From Alsobacter ponti (lineage in GTDB: Bacteria > Pseudomonadota > Alphaproteobacteria > Rhizobiales > Beijerinckiaceae), in the NCBI RefSeq assembly GCF_024294805.1, contig NZ_JANCLU010000009.1, positions 1-64,000 of the forward strand: a stretch of DNA of 64,000 bases, written 5' to 3'. Made by a program: the position numbers and the translations under genes. Below are positions 1-10,388 of this stretch, in pieces. The notes beneath the pieces were generated by a model. That model was not told where the DNA came from, did not search any database, and saw only the letters and a program-made list of their open reading frames with translations. Within the stretch, counting starts at the first letter, position 1. Each line of letters opens with the position of its first letter.

Positions 1-522
<522 letters not shown>

Positions 523-595
523 CGAGAAGAGAGCGGGCGGCCCGGTAAGCCGGGCGCCCCGCTCGACCGGACGGGTCAACCCCGAGGGCACTGCA

Positions 596-904
<309 letters not shown>

Positions 905-933
905 GTTGCGAGCGGGACACGGGGACCACCACA

Positions 934-1656
934 ATGCGGTCAGGCGTCATCGCCCAGAAGCTTGGCATGACACGGATCTTCACGGATTCGGGTGAACACG
1001 TGCCGGTTACCGTTCTCAAGCTCGACCACTGCCAGGTGGTCGCGCACAGGACGGAAGAGAAGAACGGCTACACCGCGCTGCAGGTCGGCGTCGGCAAGGC
1101 CAAGGTGAAGAACGTCTCGAAGGCGGAGCGCGGCAGGTTCGCCGTGGCCAATGTCGAGCCGAAGCGCAAGCTCGCGGAGTTCCGCGTCGCCTCCGAGGAT
1201 CTGATCCCGGTCGGCGCGGAGATCACGGCGGACCACTTCGTCGCTGGCCAGTTCGTCGACGTGACGGGCACCACGACGGGCAAGGGCTTCGCCGGCGGCA
1301 TGAAGCGCTGGAACTTCGGCGGCCTTCGCGCCTCGCACGGCGTGTCGGTGTCGCACCGCTCGATCGGTTCGACCGGCGGCCGCCAGGATCCCGGCAAGAC
1401 GTTCAAGAACAAGAAGATGCCCGGCCATCTCGGCGCCGAGCGCGTGACGACGCAGAACCTGCGCGTCGTGCAGACGGACGTCGAGCGCGGCCTGATCCTG
1501 GTCGAGGGCGCTGTCCCCGGCGTGAAGGGCGGCTGGATCTTCGTGCGGGACGCCGTCAAGCGCGCCCTGCCGAAGGACGCCCCCAAGCCCGGCGCGTTCC
1601 GGCTTTCGGGTCAGGACGGTGCGGCTCCGGTGACCGCGGAAGTGGAGAGCGTGTGA
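934..1656 (+). CDS. rplC: 50S ribosomal protein L3
   Basis: L3 is an early-assembly protein that reaches towards the peptidyl-transferase centre. The 240-residue product starts [16 protein letters not shown]. It carries the tip loop [20 protein letters not shown], whose glutamine, residue 151 here, is the methylation site of PrmB in relatives. The C-terminus, roughly from residue 215, is Ala/Pro-rich, as in other alphaproteobacterial L3 proteins. Its stop overlaps the rplD start, which suggests translational coupling. Confidence 0.98.
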   Translation: MRSGVIAQKLGMTRIFTDSGEHVPVTVLKLDHCQVVAHRTEEKNGYTALQVGVGKAKVKNVSKAERGRFAVANVEPKRKLAEFRVASEDLIPVGAEITADHFVAGQFVDVTGTTTGKGFAGGMKRWNFGGLRASHGVSVSHRSIGSTGGRQDPGKTFKNKKMPGHLGAERVTTQNLRVVQTDVERGLILVEGAVPGVKGGWIFVRDAVKRALPKDAPKPGAFRLSGQDGAAPVTAEVESV

Positions 1657-2276
1657 TGAAGCTCGACGTCACGACCTTTGACGGCGGCTCGGCCGGTTCG
1701 GTCGACCTGTCGGACGAGATCTTCGGTCTCGAGCCGCGCCAGGATCTGATCCAGCGCTACGTGCTCTGGCAGCTCGCCAAGCGCCAGGCCGGCACGCACA
1801 AGACCAAGGGTCGCGCCGAGATCTGGCGCACCGGCAAGAAGCTGTACAAGCAGAAGGGCTCCGGCAACGCCCGCCACGGCTCGGCCCGCGTGCCGCAGTT
1901 CCGCGGCGGCGGTCGCGCCTTCGGCCCGGTGGTGCGCTCGCACGCCCACGACCTTCCCAAGAAGGTCCGCGCGCTGGCGCTGCGCCACGCCCTGTCGGCC
2001 AAGGCCCGCGACAACGCCATCGTGGTCGTCGACCAGGCCAGCGCGGCGGACCCGAAGACGAAGGCCCTGCGCGAGCGCTTCGGCAAGCTCGGTCTGGCCA
2101 GCGTTCTGGTGATCGACGGCGCCGAGGTGAACGCCAACTTCGCCCTGGCGGCGCGCAACATTCCGAACGTCGACGTGCTGCCCGTGCAGGGCATCAACGT
2201 CTACGACATCATCCGCCGCGAGAAGCTGGTGCTGACCAAGGCGGCCGTGGATGCGCTGGAGGCGCGCTTCAAATGA
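1656..2276 (+). CDS. rplD: 50S ribosomal protein L4
   Basis: L4 lines the exit tunnel of the 50S subunit and in enterobacteria represses its own operon. The product is 206 residues with the tunnel-loop motif [19 protein letters not shown]. The ATG at 1656 shares its A with the rplC stop (TGATG). A GTG one codon earlier at 1653 is possible but needs more overlap. Its end overlaps the rplW start by 4 nt. No L4-type leader can be judged because the operon leader is upstream of the window. Confidence 0.97.
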   Translation: MKLDVTTFDGGSAGSVDLSDEIFGLEPRQDLIQRYVLWQLAKRQAGTHKTKGRAEIWRTGKKLYKQKGSGNARHGSARVPQFRGGGRAFGPVVRSHAHDLPKKVRALALRHALSAKARDNAIVVVDQASAADPKTKALRERFGKLGLASVLVIDGAEVNANFALAARNIPNVDVLPVQGINVYDIIRREKLVLTKAAVDALEARFK

Positions 2277-2569
2277 GCACCGATCCGCGTCACTACGACG
2301 TCATCGTCGGCCCGGTCATCACCGAGAAGGCGACGACGGCTTCCGAGCAGAACAAGGTGGTCTTCAAGGTTCGCAAGACAGCCTCCAAGCCGCAGATCAA
2401 GGCGGCCGTGGAGAAGCTCTTCGACGTGAAGGTCGAGAGCGTCAACACCCTCGTCCGCAAGGGCAAGGTGAAGCGCTTCAAGGGCACCGTTGGCCAGCAG
2501 TCGGACGTGAAGAAGGCGGTCGTGACCCTCGCCGAGGGCCACTCCATCGACGTCACCACCGGCCTGTGA
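2273..2569 (+). CDS. rplW: 50S ribosomal protein L23
   Basis: L23 sits at the tunnel exit and is the docking site for trigger factor and SRP. The product is 98 residues, starting [20 protein letters not shown], with the conserved VITEKAT and NKVVFKV segments. The start lies in an ATGA overlap with the rplD stop, so translation is probably coupled. The frame ends 19 nt before rplB. Confidence 0.97.
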   Translation: MSTDPRHYDVIVGPVITEKATTASEQNKVVFKVRKTASKPQIKAAVEKLFDVKVESVNTLVRKGKVKRFKGTVGQQSDVKKAVVTLAEGHSIDVTTGL

Positions 2570-2588
2570 GAGCCAGAGGATCAGGACC

Positions 2589-3428
2589 ATGGCACTCAAG
2601 ACCTACAAGCCCACGACCCCGAGCCTTCGCCAGCTCGTCATCGTCGACCGCAGCGAGCTCTACAAGGGCAAGCCGGTCAAGGCGCTGACCGAGGGCAAGT
2701 CCTCCAAGGGCGGCCGCAACAACTACGGCCGGATCACGGTCCGCTTCCGTGGCGGCGGCCACAAGCAGACCTACCGGGTCATCGACTTCAAGCGCCGCGG
2801 CAAGCTGGGCGTGACCGCCAAGGTGGAGCGGATCGAGTACGATCCCAACCGCACCGCGTTCATCGCACTGCTGCGCTACGCCGACGACACGCTCGCCTAC
2901 ATCCTGGCGCCGCAGCGCCTGTCGGCTGGTGACGAGGTGGTCGCGGGCGCGCAGGTCGACATCAAGCCCGGCAACGCCATGGAGATCGGCAACATCCCGG
3001 TCGGCACCATCGTCCACAACGTGGAGATGAAGATCGGGAAGGGCGGCACCATCGCCCGCTCGGCCGGCTCCTACGCGCAGATCGTCGGCCGCGACCAGGG
3101 CTACGTCATCCTTCGCCTGAACTCGGGCGAGCAGCGCCTGGTTCACGGCGGCTGCTTCGCCACGGTCGGCGCGGTGTCGAACCCGGACCACATGAACACC
3201 TCGATCGGCAAGGCCGGCCGCCAGCGCTGGCTGGGCCGTCGCCCGCACAATCGCGGCGTGACCATGAACCCGATCGACCATCCGCACGGCGGCGGCGAAG
3301 GCCGCACCTCGGGCGGCCGCCACCCGGTCACCCCGTGGGGCAAGCCGACCAAGGGCAAGAAGACTCGTTCCAACAAGCGGACCGACAGTTTCATCGTGTC
3401 GAGCCGCCACGCTCGCAAGAAGAAGTAA
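2589..3428 (+). CDS. rplB: 50S ribosomal protein L2
   Basis: L2 is required for subunit association and peptidyl transfer. The 279-residue protein shows the N-terminal OB-fold part ([19 protein letters not shown]), the SH3-like barrel, and the C-terminal signature [18 protein letters not shown] with the histidine close to the catalytic centre. The tail is lysine-rich. It is preceded by a purine-rich ribosome binding site (GAGGATCAGGACC). Confidence 0.98.
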   Translation: MALKTYKPTTPSLRQLVIVDRSELYKGKPVKALTEGKSSKGGRNNYGRITVRFRGGGHKQTYRVIDFKRRGKLGVTAKVERIEYDPNRTAFIALLRYADDTLAYILAPQRLSAGDEVVAGAQVDIKPGNAMEIGNIPVGTIVHNVEMKIGKGGTIARSAGSYAQIVGRDQGYVILRLNSGEQRLVHGGCFATVGAVSNPDHMNTSIGKAGRQRWLGRRPHNRGVTMNPIDHPHGGGEGRTSGGRHPVTPWGKPTKGKKTRSNKRTDSFIVSSRHARKKK

Positions 3429-3438
3429 GGGGGTCGCG

Positions 3439-3717
3439 ATGACTCGTTCCGTTTGGAAGGGCCCGTTCGTCGACGGCTACCTCCTGAAGAAGGCGGATGC
3501 CGCCCGCGCCTCGACGCGCTCGGAAGTGATCAAGATCTGGAGCCGTCGCTCCACGATCCTGCCCCAGTTCGTGGGCCTCACCTTCGGCGTGTACAACGGC
3601 CAGAAGCATGTCCCCGTCGCCGTCTCCGAGGAGATGGTCGGCCACAAGTTCGGCGAGTTCGCCCCGACCCGTACGTTCTACGGGCACGCGGCGGACAAGA
3701 AGGCCAAGAGGAAGTAA
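3439..3717 (+). CDS. rpsS: 30S ribosomal protein S19
   Basis: S19 is a 30S head protein that pairs with S13 and contacts the A site. The product is 92 residues and begins [19 protein letters not shown]. It contains the signature [20 protein letters not shown] and the [12 protein letters not shown] motif near the C-terminus. It lies 10 nt after rplB and 4 nt before rplV. Confidence 0.98.
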   Translation: MTRSVWKGPFVDGYLLKKADAARASTRSEVIKIWSRRSTILPQFVGLTFGVYNGQKHVPVAVSEEMVGHKFGEFAPTRTFYGHAADKKAKRK

Positions 3718-3721
3718 GGCG

Positions 3722-4102
3722 ATGGGTAAGGCTGCTGCTCCCCGCTCGCTGCCCGAGAACGAAGCCAAGGCGGTCGCCCGCATGCTTCGCGTCTCGCCGC
3801 AGAAGCTGAACCTTGTTGCCGGGCTCATCCGCGGCAAGAAGGTCGCGAATGCCCTGGCCGATCTCGAGTTCTCGCAGAAGCGGATAGCCCGCGACGTGCG
3901 CAAGTGCCTCGAGAGCGCCATCGCCAACGCCGAGAACAACCACGACCTCGACGTCGACGATCTCGTCGTGGCGCAGGCCTTCGTGGGCAAGGCGCTGGTG
4001 ATGAAGCGTTTCCACGCCCGCGCTCGCGGCCGCGCCGGCCGGGTCGAGAAGCCTTTCTCGAACCTGACCATCATCGTGCGCGAAGTCGAAGCGAAGGCCT
4101 GA
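3722..4102 (+). CDS. rplV: 50S ribosomal protein L22
   Basis: L22 has a long hairpin that lines the exit tunnel near the macrolide site. The ATG at 3722 gives 126 residues, starting [21 protein letters not shown] longer frame from 3608 inside rpsS is a shadow extension. Visible family features are [19 protein letters not shown] and the C-terminal [20 protein letters not shown], which includes the tunnel-hairpin region. Confidence 0.97.
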   Translation: MGKAAAPRSLPENEAKAVARMLRVSPQKLNLVAGLIRGKKVANALADLEFSQKRIARDVRKCLESAIANAENNHDLDVDDLVVAQAFVGKALVMKRFHARARGRAGRVEKPFSNLTIIVREVEAKA

Positions 4103-4112
4103 GGAGAGAACA

Positions 4113-4823
4113 ATGGGTCAGAAGGTCAATCCCATCGGCCTGCGCCTCGGCATCAACCGGACGTGGGACAGCCGCTGGGTCGCCGGCCGCGCCGAGTACG
4201 GGCAGCTGCTGCACGAGGATATCCGCATCCGCAAGGCGCTGATGAAGCTCCTGAAGCAGGCGGCGGTGTCGAAGATCGTCATCGAGCGTCCGCACCGTAA
4301 GTGCCGCGTCACGATCTACTCCGCCCGTCCGGGCGTGGTGATCGGCAAGAAGGGCGCGGACATCGAGAAGATGCGCAAGGCCGTGTCGAAGATGACCTCC
4401 TCGGAGGTCGTCATCAACATCGTCGAGGTGCGCAAGCCGGAGGTCGACGCGACGCTGGTCGCCGAGTCGATCGCCCAGCAGCTCGAGCGCCGCGTGGCGT
4501 TCCGCCGCGCCATGAAGCGGGCGGTGCAGTCCGCCATGCGTCTGGGCGCCGGCGGCATCCGCATCAACTGCTCGGGCCGTCTCGGCGGCGCTGAGATCGC
4601 GCGCCAGGAATGGTACCGCGAAGGTCGCGTTCCGCTGCACACGCTGCGCGCCGACGTCGACTATGGCGTGGCGACCGCGTTCACCACCTATGGCACGTGC
4701 GGCATCAAGGTCTGGATCTTCAAGGGCGAGATCCTTGAACACGACCCCATGGCCCAGGACAAGCGCATGGCCGACGACGGGGGCCCCCGTTCGGGTGGCG
4801 GCCGTCGCGAGCACGCTTCGTAA
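4113..4823 (+). CDS. rpsC: 30S ribosomal protein S3
   Basis: S3 binds the 30S head at the mRNA entry channel. The protein is 236 residues. It has the N-terminal [16 protein letters not shown], a type II KH domain with the loop [12 protein letters not shown] at about residues 70-81, and the C-terminal S3 domain ([20 protein letters not shown]). The tail after about 215 is Gly/Arg-rich. It follows rplV by 10 nt. Confidence 0.98.
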   Translation: MGQKVNPIGLRLGINRTWDSRWVAGRAEYGQLLHEDIRIRKALMKLLKQAAVSKIVIERPHRKCRVTIYSARPGVVIGKKGADIEKMRKAVSKMTSSEVVINIVEVRKPEVDATLVAESIAQQLERRVAFRRAMKRAVQSAMRLGAGGIRINCSGRLGGAEIARQEWYREGRVPLHTLRADVDYGVATAFTTYGTCGIKVWIFKGEILEHDPMAQDKRMADDGGPRSGGGRREHAS

Positions 4824-4848
4824 GTCGGGCCCGTGAGGAGGCTCAAAC

Positions 4849-5262
4849 ATGCTTCAGCCCAAGAAGACCAAGTTCCGCAAGCAGTTCAAGGGCCGCATCC
4901 ACGGCGCCGCGAAGGGCGGATATAACCTCGACTTCGGCCAGTTCGGCCTGAAGGCGATGGAGCCGGAGCGCGTCACCGCCCGCCAGATCGAGGCGGCCCG
5001 TCGCGCTCTCACCCGCCACATGAAGCGCGCCGGCCGCGTCTGGATCCGCGTGTTCCCGGACGTGCCGGTGTCGTCGAAGCCGGCCGAAGTCCGCATGGGC
5101 AAGGGCAAGGGCGCGCCGGAGTTCTGGGCGTGCCGCATCCACCCCGGCCGCATCATGTTCGAGATCGACGGCGTGTCGCCGGAGCTGGCCCGCGAGGCGC
5201 TGACCCTCGCCGCCGCCAAGCTGCCGATCAAGACGCGCTTCATTCAGCGCATCGCCGAGTAA
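4849..5262 (+). CDS. rplP: 50S ribosomal protein L16
   Basis: L16 organises the A-site and P-site tRNA region of the 50S subunit. It is 137 residues, beginning [16 protein letters not shown]. It has the signature RKAMERE-like segment here as [20 protein letters not shown] and the later [19 protein letters not shown]. The start follows a GAGGAG sequence. The gene lies within the usual rpsC-rplP-rpmC series. Confidence 0.98.
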   Translation: MLQPKKTKFRKQFKGRIHGAAKGGYNLDFGQFGLKAMEPERVTARQIEAARRALTRHMKRAGRVWIRVFPDVPVSSKPAEVRMGKGKGAPEFWACRIHPGRIMFEIDGVSPELAREALTLAAAKLPIKTRFIQRIAE

Positions 5263-5272
5263 GGAGGGCACG

Positions 5273-5488
5273 ATGAAGACCAAGCAGCGCGTGTCCGACC
5301 TTCGGACCATGTCGGCGGACCAGCTCCAGGACGAGCTGGTGAAGCTGAAGAAGGAACAGTTCAATCTGCGCTTCCAGAAGGCCACCGGCCAGCTGGAGAA
5401 CGTGGCGCGGGTGAAGGAAGTGCGTCGCGACATCGCGCGCATCAAGACGACGGCGGCCGAAAAGGCCGCCGGCTCGAGCAAGGCCTGA
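5273..5488 (+). CDS. rpmC: 50S ribosomal protein L29
   Basis: L29 is a small helical hairpin next to L23 at the tunnel exit. The product is 71 residues, starting [20 protein letters not shown]. The family motif is [20 protein letters not shown], followed by [10 protein letters not shown]. It has a GGAGG ribosome binding site overlapping the end of rplP, and rpsQ follows 10 nt later. Confidence 0.97.
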   Translation: MKTKQRVSDLRTMSADQLQDELVKLKKEQFNLRFQKATGQLENVARVKEVRRDIARIKTTAAEKAAGSSKA

Positions 5489-5498
5489 GGAGAGACCG

Positions 5499-5741
5499 AT
5501 GCCGAAGCGCATTCTGCAGGGCGTCGTCGTCAGCGACAAGCAGGACAAGACCGTTGTCGTGAAGGTCGAGCGCCGCTTCACGCACCCGCTTCTCAAGAAG
5601 ACGGTGCGGCGGACGAAGAACTATCACGCCCACGACGAGGCGAATAAGTACAAGGTCGGGGACCAGGTGCGCATCCAGGAAGGCCGGCCCATGTCGAAAT
5701 TGAAGACATGGGTGGTTGTGGAAGACGCCCAACCCGTCTAA
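5499..5741 (+). CDS. rpsQ: 30S ribosomal protein S17
   Basis: S17 is a primary 16S rRNA-binding protein with an OB fold. The product is 80 residues, [20 protein letters not shown] onward, with [19 protein letters not shown] and the C-terminal ETRPMSK-like segment [17 protein letters not shown]. It is the last gene before a 151-nt gap that separates the S10 and spc parts of the cluster. Confidence 0.97.
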   Translation: MPKRILQGVVVSDKQDKTVVVKVERRFTHPLLKKTVRRTKNYHAHDEANKYKVGDQVRIQEGRPMSKLKTWVVVEDAQPV

Positions 5742-5766
5742 AGAGTTCCTCCGCAACGTTCGTGGG

Positions 5767-5793
5767 GGGCCGCGCAAGCGGCCCTTCCGTTTG
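5767..5793 (+). terminator. Terminator-like hairpin between rpsQ and rplN
   Basis: GGGCCGC (5767-5773) pairs perfectly with GCGGCCC (5778-5784) around a GCAA tetraloop of the GNRA type. TTCCGTTTG follows. Because the flanking genes belong to one transcription cluster, it is more likely a partial terminator or a processing or stability element than a full stop. The rest of the 151-nt gap shows no gene. Confidence 0.5.
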
Positions 5794-5892
5794 TTGCGTC
5801 ATGCAAACGGGGGACGGAGATCCCCGTCAGGCGAAGTCCGGCAGCCATTCAAGTGCCGGAAACCGGTCTGAGACACAGAAAGGATCACGACC

Positions 5893-6261
5893 ATGATCCA
5901 GATGCAGACGAATCTCGACGTGGCCGACAACTCCGGCGCCCGTCGCGTGATGTGCATCAAGGTTCTCGGCGGCTCCAAGCGCAAGTACGCTGGGGTCGGC
6001 GACGTTATCGTCGTCTCCGTGAAGGAGGCGATTCCGCGCGGCCGCGTGAAGAAGGGCGACGTCATGAAGGCGATCGTCGTTCGCACGGCCAAGGACATCC
6101 GCCGCGTGGACGGCTCGGTGATCCGCTTCGACCGCAACGCGGCCGTGCTGATCAACAACCAGAAAGAGCCGATCGGCACCCGCATCTTCGGGCCGGTTCC
6201 GCGCGAGCTGCGCGCCAAGAACCACATGAAGATCATTTCGCTGGCGCCCGAGGTGCTGTGA
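5893..6261 (+). CDS. rplN: 50S ribosomal protein L14
   Basis: L14 bridges the subunits and contacts 16S helix 14. It is 122 residues, starting [20 protein letters not shown], one of the most conserved r-protein N-termini. [17 protein letters not shown] and [13 protein letters not shown] follow. It opens the spc part, preceded by GAAAGGATCACGACC. Its TGA overlaps the rplX ATG at 6261. Confidence 0.98.
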   Translation: MIQMQTNLDVADNSGARRVMCIKVLGGSKRKYAGVGDVIVVSVKEAIPRGRVKKGDVMKAIVVRTAKDIRRVDGSVIRFDRNAAVLINNQKEPIGTRIFGPVPRELRAKNHMKIISLAPEVL

Positions 6262-6578
6262 TGGCTGCTAAGATCAAGAAGGGCGACAAGGTCGTCGTCA
6301 TCACCGGGCGCGACGCCGGCAAGAGCGGCGAAGTCGTCAAGGTGATGCCCAAGGAGTCGCGCGCGCTCGTCCGCGGCGTGAACCTGGTCAAGAAGCACCA
6401 GAAGCAGACGCAGAACCAGGAAGGCGGGATCATCTCGAAAGAGGCGCCGATCCAGCTCTCCAACATCGCGATCGCCGACCCCAAGGACGGAAAGCCGACC
6501 CGCGTCGGTTTCCGCATTCTGGAGGACGGCCGCAAGGTGCGGTTCGCCAAGCGCTCGGGGGATCTGATCGATGGCTAA
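6261..6578 (+). CDS. rplX: 50S ribosomal protein L24
   Basis: L24 is one of the assembly initiators of the 50S subunit. The ATG at 6261 gives 105 residues, starting [20 protein letters not shown], a KOW motif. [20 protein letters not shown] and [18 protein letters not shown] follow. A much longer frame from 5853 is only an open upstream extension. Both ends overlap their neighbours (rplN stop, rplE start), so translation is coupled. Confidence 0.97.
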   Translation: MAAKIKKGDKVVVITGRDAGKSGEVVKVMPKESRALVRGVNLVKKHQKQTQNQEGGIISKEAPIQLSNIAIADPKDGKPTRVGFRILEDGRKVRFAKRSGDLIDG

Positions 6579-7137
6579 CGAGATGCAGGCGGCCCAGGCG
6601 CCGCGCCTCAGGCAGGTTTACAACGACGTCGTGCGGCCGAAGCTCATCGAGGAGTTCGGCTACAAGAACATCATGGAAGTGCCGACCATCGAGAAGGTCG
6701 TCATCAACATGGGCGTCGGCGAGTCCACGGCGGACTCCAAGAAGGCGCAGGTGGCCGCGGCCGACCTCGCCCTGATCGCCGGCCAGAAGCCGGTCATCAC
6801 CAAGGCCCGCAAGGCGATCGCGACCTTCAAGGTGCGCGAGAACATGCCGATCGGCTGCAAGGTGACGCTGCGCAAGACCCGGATGTACGAGTTCCTCGAC
6901 CGTCTGGTGAACATCGCGCTCCCGCGCGTCCGCGACTTCCGGGGCCTCAACCCCAAGTCGTTCGACGGCCGCGGCAACTTTGCTCTCGGGATCAAGGAGC
7001 ACCTGATCTTCCCCGAGATCAACTACGACAAGGCCGAGGCCGTGTGGGGCATGGACATCATCGTCTGCACCACCGCCAAGACCGACGACGAGGCCCGCGC
7101 TTTGCTGCGCGCCTTCAACTTCCCGTTCCGGCAGTAA
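6571..7137 (+). CDS. rplE: 50S ribosomal protein L5
   Basis: L5 belongs to the 5S RNP of the central protuberance. It is 188 residues with the motif [12 protein letters not shown] in the variant form [19 protein letters not shown], then [20 protein letters not shown] and [19 protein letters not shown]. The start overlaps the last 8 nt of rplX. An S8 repressor site at this junction, known in E. coli, was not recognisable by eye. Confidence 0.98.
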   Translation: MANEMQAAQAPRLRQVYNDVVRPKLIEEFGYKNIMEVPTIEKVVINMGVGESTADSKKAQVAAADLALIAGQKPVITKARKAIATFKVRENMPIGCKVTLRKTRMYEFLDRLVNIALPRVRDFRGLNPKSFDGRGNFALGIKEHLIFPEINYDKAEAVWGMDIIVCTTAKTDDEARALLRAFNFPFRQ

Positions 7138-7173
7138 GAGTTCGCTCTTAAACGCGGAAACCAGGAGAGACAG

Positions 7174-7479
7174 ATGGCGAAGAAGAGCTCGATCGAGAAG
7201 AACAACCGCCGCCGCAAGCTGGTCAAGCAGTATGCCGGCAAGCGGGCGCGTCTGCTCGCGATCGCGAATGACGAATCCAAGTCCATGGAGGAGCGCTTCA
7301 CGGCGCGCCTCAAGCTGGCGGAACTGCCACGCAACGCCAACCCGACCCGCGTCCGTAACCGGTGCGAAGTCACGGGGCGTCCGCGCGCCTACTACCGCAA
7401 GCTGAAGATGTCCCGTATCGCGCTGCGCGAGCTCGGCTCGCAGGGCGTGGTCCCGGGGCTCACCAAGTCGTCCTGGTAA
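7174..7479 (+). CDS. rpsN: 30S ribosomal protein S14
   Basis: S14 is a 30S head protein near S10 and S19. The 101-residue product has [20 protein letters not shown] near the C-terminus and a single cysteine. It is therefore the long, zinc-independent form usual in proteobacteria, not the short CxxC form. It lies 36 nt after rplE with a CAGGAGAG ribosome binding site. Confidence 0.97.
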   Translation: MAKKSSIEKNNRRRKLVKQYAGKRARLLAIANDESKSMEERFTARLKLAELPRNANPTRVRNRCEVTGRPRAYYRKLKMSRIALRELGSQGVVPGLTKSSW

Positions 7480-7491
7480 GGAGGGTCGACC

Positions 7492-7890
7492 ATGGCCATG
7501 AATGATCCCGTCGGCGATATGCTGACCCGCATCCGCAACGCGCAGATGCGTCGCAAGACCAAGGTGTCGACCCCCGGCTCGCGGCTGCGCGCCCGTGTCC
7601 TCGACGTGCTCGCGGCTGAAGGCTTCATCCGCGGTTACAGCACGACCGAGTACGGCAACGGCCGCTCCGAGTTCGAGATCGAGCTGAAGTACTTCGACGG
7701 CCAGCCGGTCATCCGCGAGATTTCGCGCGTGTCCAAGCCGGGCCGCCGCGTCTACTCGTCGGTGGGCGCCATGCCGCGCGTCGCCAACGGCCTCGGCATC
7801 ACGATCCTCTCCACGCCGAAGGGCGTGATGGCGGATCACGAGGCTCGCGAGCAGAACGTGGGCGGCGAAGTGCTCTGCACGGTCTTCTGA
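7492..7890 (+). CDS. rpsH: 30S ribosomal protein S8
   Basis: S8 binds helix 21 of 16S rRNA and in E. coli also represses the spc operon. The protein is 132 residues, starting [20 protein letters not shown], and ends with [20 protein letters not shown] and EVLCTVF. The ATG lies 12 nt after the rpsN stop with a GGAGG in the gap. Confidence 0.98.
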   Translation: MAMNDPVGDMLTRIRNAQMRRKTKVSTPGSRLRARVLDVLAAEGFIRGYSTTEYGNGRSEFEIELKYFDGQPVIREISRVSKPGRRVYSSVGAMPRVANGLGITILSTPKGVMADHEAREQNVGGEVLCTVF

Positions 7891-7923
7891 TCGTCCGGCA
7901 ACGCAGACACGGGGAGACCAGAA

Positions 7924-8457
7924 ATGTCTCGTATTGGTAAGAAGCCCGTCGCGATGCCCGCCGGCGTCACGGCCGCCGTCGACGGCAACCTCGTCAAGGT
8001 CAAGGGCGCGAAGGGCGAACTGTCGTTCCGCGCTCCCGACAATGTCGTGGTGTCGATGGAAGAGGGCGCCATCAAGGTTGCGCCGAAGGACGAGTCCCAG
8101 CGCGCCCGCGCGATGTGGGGCATGTCCCGCTCGCAGGTCGCCAACCTCGTCGAAGGCGTCACCAAGGGCTATGAGCGCAAGCTCGAGATCACCGGCGTCG
8201 GCTACAAGGCCGCGGTCGCCGGCAAGGTCCTCAAGCTGTCGCTCGGCTACAGCCACGACGTCGACTACGAGATCCCGGCCGGCATCGCCATCGCGACGCC
8301 CAAGCCGACGGAGATCGTGGTGACGGGCATCGACAAGCAGCGCGTCGGCCAGACCGCCGCCGAGATCCGCGAGTTCCGCGGTCCGGAGCCCTACCAGGGC
8401 AAGGGCGTTCGCTATGCCGGCGAATTCATCTTCCGCAAGGAAGGCAAGAAGAAGTAA
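7924..8457 (+). CDS. rplF: 50S ribosomal protein L6
   Basis: L6 sits near the factor-binding site of the 50S subunit. The 177-residue protein begins [20 protein letters not shown]. It shows two related L6 domains and the signature [20 protein letters not shown] at the C-terminus. [20 protein letters not shown] in the middle is also typical. Confidence 0.98.
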   Translation: MSRIGKKPVAMPAGVTAAVDGNLVKVKGAKGELSFRAPDNVVVSMEEGAIKVAPKDESQRARAMWGMSRSQVANLVEGVTKGYERKLEITGVGYKAAVAGKVLKLSLGYSHDVDYEIPAGIAIATPKPTEIVVTGIDKQRVGQTAAEIREFRGPEPYQGKGVRYAGEFIFRKEGKKK

Positions 8458-8469
8458 GGGGCACGGGCC

Positions 8470-8832
8470 ATGGCAAAGAATATCCAGGCCGCGGAGCGCC
8501 GCGTCGCCCGCGTGCGCCGCACGATCCGGAAGGCCGCGAACGGGCGTCCTCGCCTGTCGGTCTTCCGCTCGTCCAAGCAGATCTACGCGCAGGTCATCGA
8601 CGACGCGCGCGGCGTGACGCTGGTCTCGGCCTCGACGGTCGAGAAGGACCTGCGCACCTCGCTGAAGACGGGCGCTGACGTGGAGGCCGCCAAGCTGGTG
8701 GGCAAGCTCGTCGCCGAGCGCGCCAAGCAGGCGGGCGTCACCCAGGTCGTCTTCGACCGCGGCGGCTACATGTATCACGGGCGCGTCAAGGCGCTCGCCG
8801 ACGCCGCTCGCGAGGGCGGCCTCGACTTCTGA
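8470..8832 (+). CDS. rplR: 50S ribosomal protein L18
   Basis: L18 binds 5S rRNA. It is 120 residues with the arginine-rich N-terminus [20 protein letters not shown] and the family ending [20 protein letters not shown] followed by EGGLDF. A 163-nt spacer with two hairpins separates it from rpsE. Confidence 0.97.
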   Translation: MAKNIQAAERRVARVRRTIRKAANGRPRLSVFRSSKQIYAQVIDDARGVTLVSASTVEKDLRTSLKTGADVEAAKLVGKLVAERAKQAGVTQVVFDRGGYMYHGRVKALADAAREGGLDF

Positions 8833-8885
8833 GAACGTCCGGTCCGCCTGGCGCGAGCCCGGCGGGCCGACCGGTTCAGGGCCCT

Positions 8886-8930
8886 GGCCGTCCGCGAGGG
8901 CGGCCTTTCGGCTCGGCCCCACGGGGCCTT
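8886..8930 (+). terminator. Two terminator-like hairpins between rplR and rpsE
   Basis: GGCCGTCC (8886-8893) pairs with GGGCGGCC (8898-8905, one G-T pair) around a GCGA tetraloop and is followed by TTTCGG. A second stem, GGCCC/GGGCC (8915-8928), follows at once and ends in TTCCTG. A weaker bulged hairpin lies at 8839-8874. As they are inside the spc series, partial termination or RNA processing is more likely than full termination. Confidence 0.4.
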
Positions 8931-8995
8931 CCTGAACTTCCCTGGGATCAAGCGAGCGGCGTCCGGGAACGGCGTCCGCGAAAGTGAGAGAATCC

Positions 8996-9562
8996 ATGGC
9001 GAGAGAACCTCGTGAACGTCAGAACCGGGATCGCGAAGAGCGCGATTCCGAGTTCGTGGACCGCCTGGTCCATATCAACCGCGTCGCCAAGGTGGTGAAG
9101 GGCGGCCGTCGCTTCGGCTTCGCGGCCCTCGTCGTCGTCGGCGACCAGAAGGGCCGCGTCGGCTTCGGCCACGGCAAGGCCCGTGAAGTGCCGGAAGCCA
9201 TCCGCAAGGCCACGGAAGCCGCCAAGCGCGGCCTGATCCGCGTGCCGCTGCGCGAAGGCCGCACGCTGCACCACGACGTCGCCGGCCGCCACGGCGCCGG
9301 CAAGGTCGTGCTGCGCGCCGCCCCGGCCGGCACCGGCATCATCGCCGGCGGCCCGATGCGCGCCGTCTTCGAGGCGCTGGGCATGCACGACGTGGTGTCC
9401 AAGTCGCTCGGCTCGTCGAACCCGTACAACCTGGTTCGCGCCACCTTCGACGCCCTGAAGCACGAGGACAGCCCGCGTTCGGTCGCGGCCCGTCGCGGCC
9501 TCAAGGTGTCCGTCCTGCAGGCCCGCCGCGGTGACGCGGACGGCGCCGGCGCCGACGCGTAA
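8996..9562 (+). CDS. rpsE: 30S ribosomal protein S5
   Basis: S5 helps decoding accuracy and mRNA unwinding. The ATG at 8996 gives 188 residues, [20 protein letters not shown] onward. A GTG four codons earlier (8984) is the only in-frame alternative. The double-stranded RNA-binding-like S5 domain has [20 protein letters not shown] and the later signature [18 protein letters not shown]. The tail is Gly/Ala-rich. Confidence 0.97.
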   Translation: MAREPRERQNRDREERDSEFVDRLVHINRVAKVVKGGRRFGFAALVVVGDQKGRVGFGHGKAREVPEAIRKATEAAKRGLIRVPLREGRTLHHDVAGRHGAGKVVLRAAPAGTGIIAGGPMRAVFEALGMHDVVSKSLGSSNPYNLVRATFDALKHEDSPRSVAARRGLKVSVLQARRGDADGAGADA

Positions 9563-9573
9563 GGGAGGAAGCC

Positions 9574-9777
9574 ATGGCAGACTCCAAGACCGTCACCGTC
9601 GAGCAGGTCGGCAGCCCGATCCGCCGCGAGGCGAGCCAGCGCGCGACGCTGGTGGGCCTCGGCCTCAACAAGCTCCACCGCCGCTCCACTCTCGTCGACA
9701 CGCCCGCCGTCCGCGGGATGATCGCCAAGGTGGCGCACCTCGTGCGCGTCGTCGCCGACGACAGCCGCGCGAAGTGA
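9574..9777 (+). CDS. rpmD: 50S ribosomal protein L30
   Basis: L30 is a small surface protein of the 50S subunit. The product is 67 residues with [20 protein letters not shown] and [20 protein letters not shown], the typical bacterial L30 core. It lies 11 nt after rpsE, after AAGGGAGG, and 13 nt before rplO. Confidence 0.97.
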   Translation: MADSKTVTVEQVGSPIRREASQRATLVGLGLNKLHRRSTLVDTPAVRGMIAKVAHLVRVVADDSRAK

Positions 9778-9790
9778 GGAGGACACCGTC

Positions 9791-10273
9791 ATGAAGCTGA
9801 ACGACATTCGTGACAACGCGGGCGCCAAGAAGGGCCGCATGCGCGTCGGCCGGGGCATCGGCTCCGGCAAGGGCAAGACCGGCGGCCGCGGCGTCAAGGG
9901 TCAGAAGGCCCGCACCGGCGTGCGCGTCAAGGGCTTCGAGGGCGGCCAGATGCCGCTCTACCGTCGCCTGCCGAAGCGCGGGTTCTGGAACCCCTTCTCC
10001 AAGGATCTGAACGAGGTCAACCTCGGCCGCATCCAGGAGGCGCTGGACGCCAAGAAGCTGGACGCCTCGCAGCCGGTCACCGTCGAGGCGCTGGTCGCCG
10101 CCGGCGTGTGCTCCCGGGCCCGCGACGGCGTGAAGATCCTCGGCGTCGGCGAGCTCAAGGCGAAGCTGGCGTTCCAGGTCCACGGCGCCTCGAAGTCGGC
10201 CCAGGCCGCCATCGAGAAGCTTGGCGGCTCGCTCACGCTGCTCGCCCCCGCGGCGACGGAAGCGACGGCCTGA
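9791..10273 (+). CDS. rplO: 50S ribosomal protein L15
   Basis: L15 is a late-assembly protein with a long extended N-terminal arm. The 160-residue product starts [20 protein letters not shown] and has [20 protein letters not shown] and [18 protein letters not shown]. It is the last ribosomal gene before secY, as in most bacteria. A 115-nt spacer with two hairpins follows. Confidence 0.98.
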   Translation: MKLNDIRDNAGAKKGRMRVGRGIGSGKGKTGGRGVKGQKARTGVRVKGFEGGQMPLYRRLPKRGFWNPFSKDLNEVNLGRIQEALDAKKLDASQPVTVEALVAAGVCSRARDGVKILGVGELKAKLAFQVHGASKSAQAAIEKLGGSLTLLAPAATEATA

Positions 10274-10304
10274 TCCCTTCGGGGTCTCGTCGCAGAAACT
10301 CGAT

Positions 10305-10343
10305 GCCGGGCGGCGGAGCGATCCGCTTCGCCCGGCTTTGCTT
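10305..10343 (+). terminator. Strong attenuator-like hairpin between rplO and secY
   Basis: GCCGGGCG (10305-10312) pairs with CGCCCGGC (10329-10336). Stacked inside, GCGGA pairs with TCCGC around a GCGA tetraloop (10318-10321), with a TT bulge. TTTGCTT follows. The shape is that of an intrinsic terminator inside an operon, which would lower secY-adk transcription relative to the r-protein genes. Confidence 0.55.
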
Positions 10344-10346
10344 ATC

Positions 10347-10364
10347 GGGGTCCGCGCGGACCCC
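10347..10364. promoter_or_regulatory. Palindrome 25 nt before the secY start
   Basis: GGGGTCCGCGCGGACCCC is a perfect 18-nt palindrome. As RNA it folds into a 7-bp stem with a GCGC loop just upstream of the secY ribosome binding region. It could affect secY translation or serve as a protein site. There is no direct evidence for either. Confidence 0.3.
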
Positions 10365-10388
10365 CGCAGTCCCTCAGCGGAGCGCAGT

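Noticed and set aside
6430-8997. An 855-codon open frame antisense to the spc genes
   Set aside because: It is a codon-bias shadow of the GC-rich ribosomal genes. Its translation is low-complexity (Ala, Asp, Gly, Arg, Leu) and it has no ribosome binding site.
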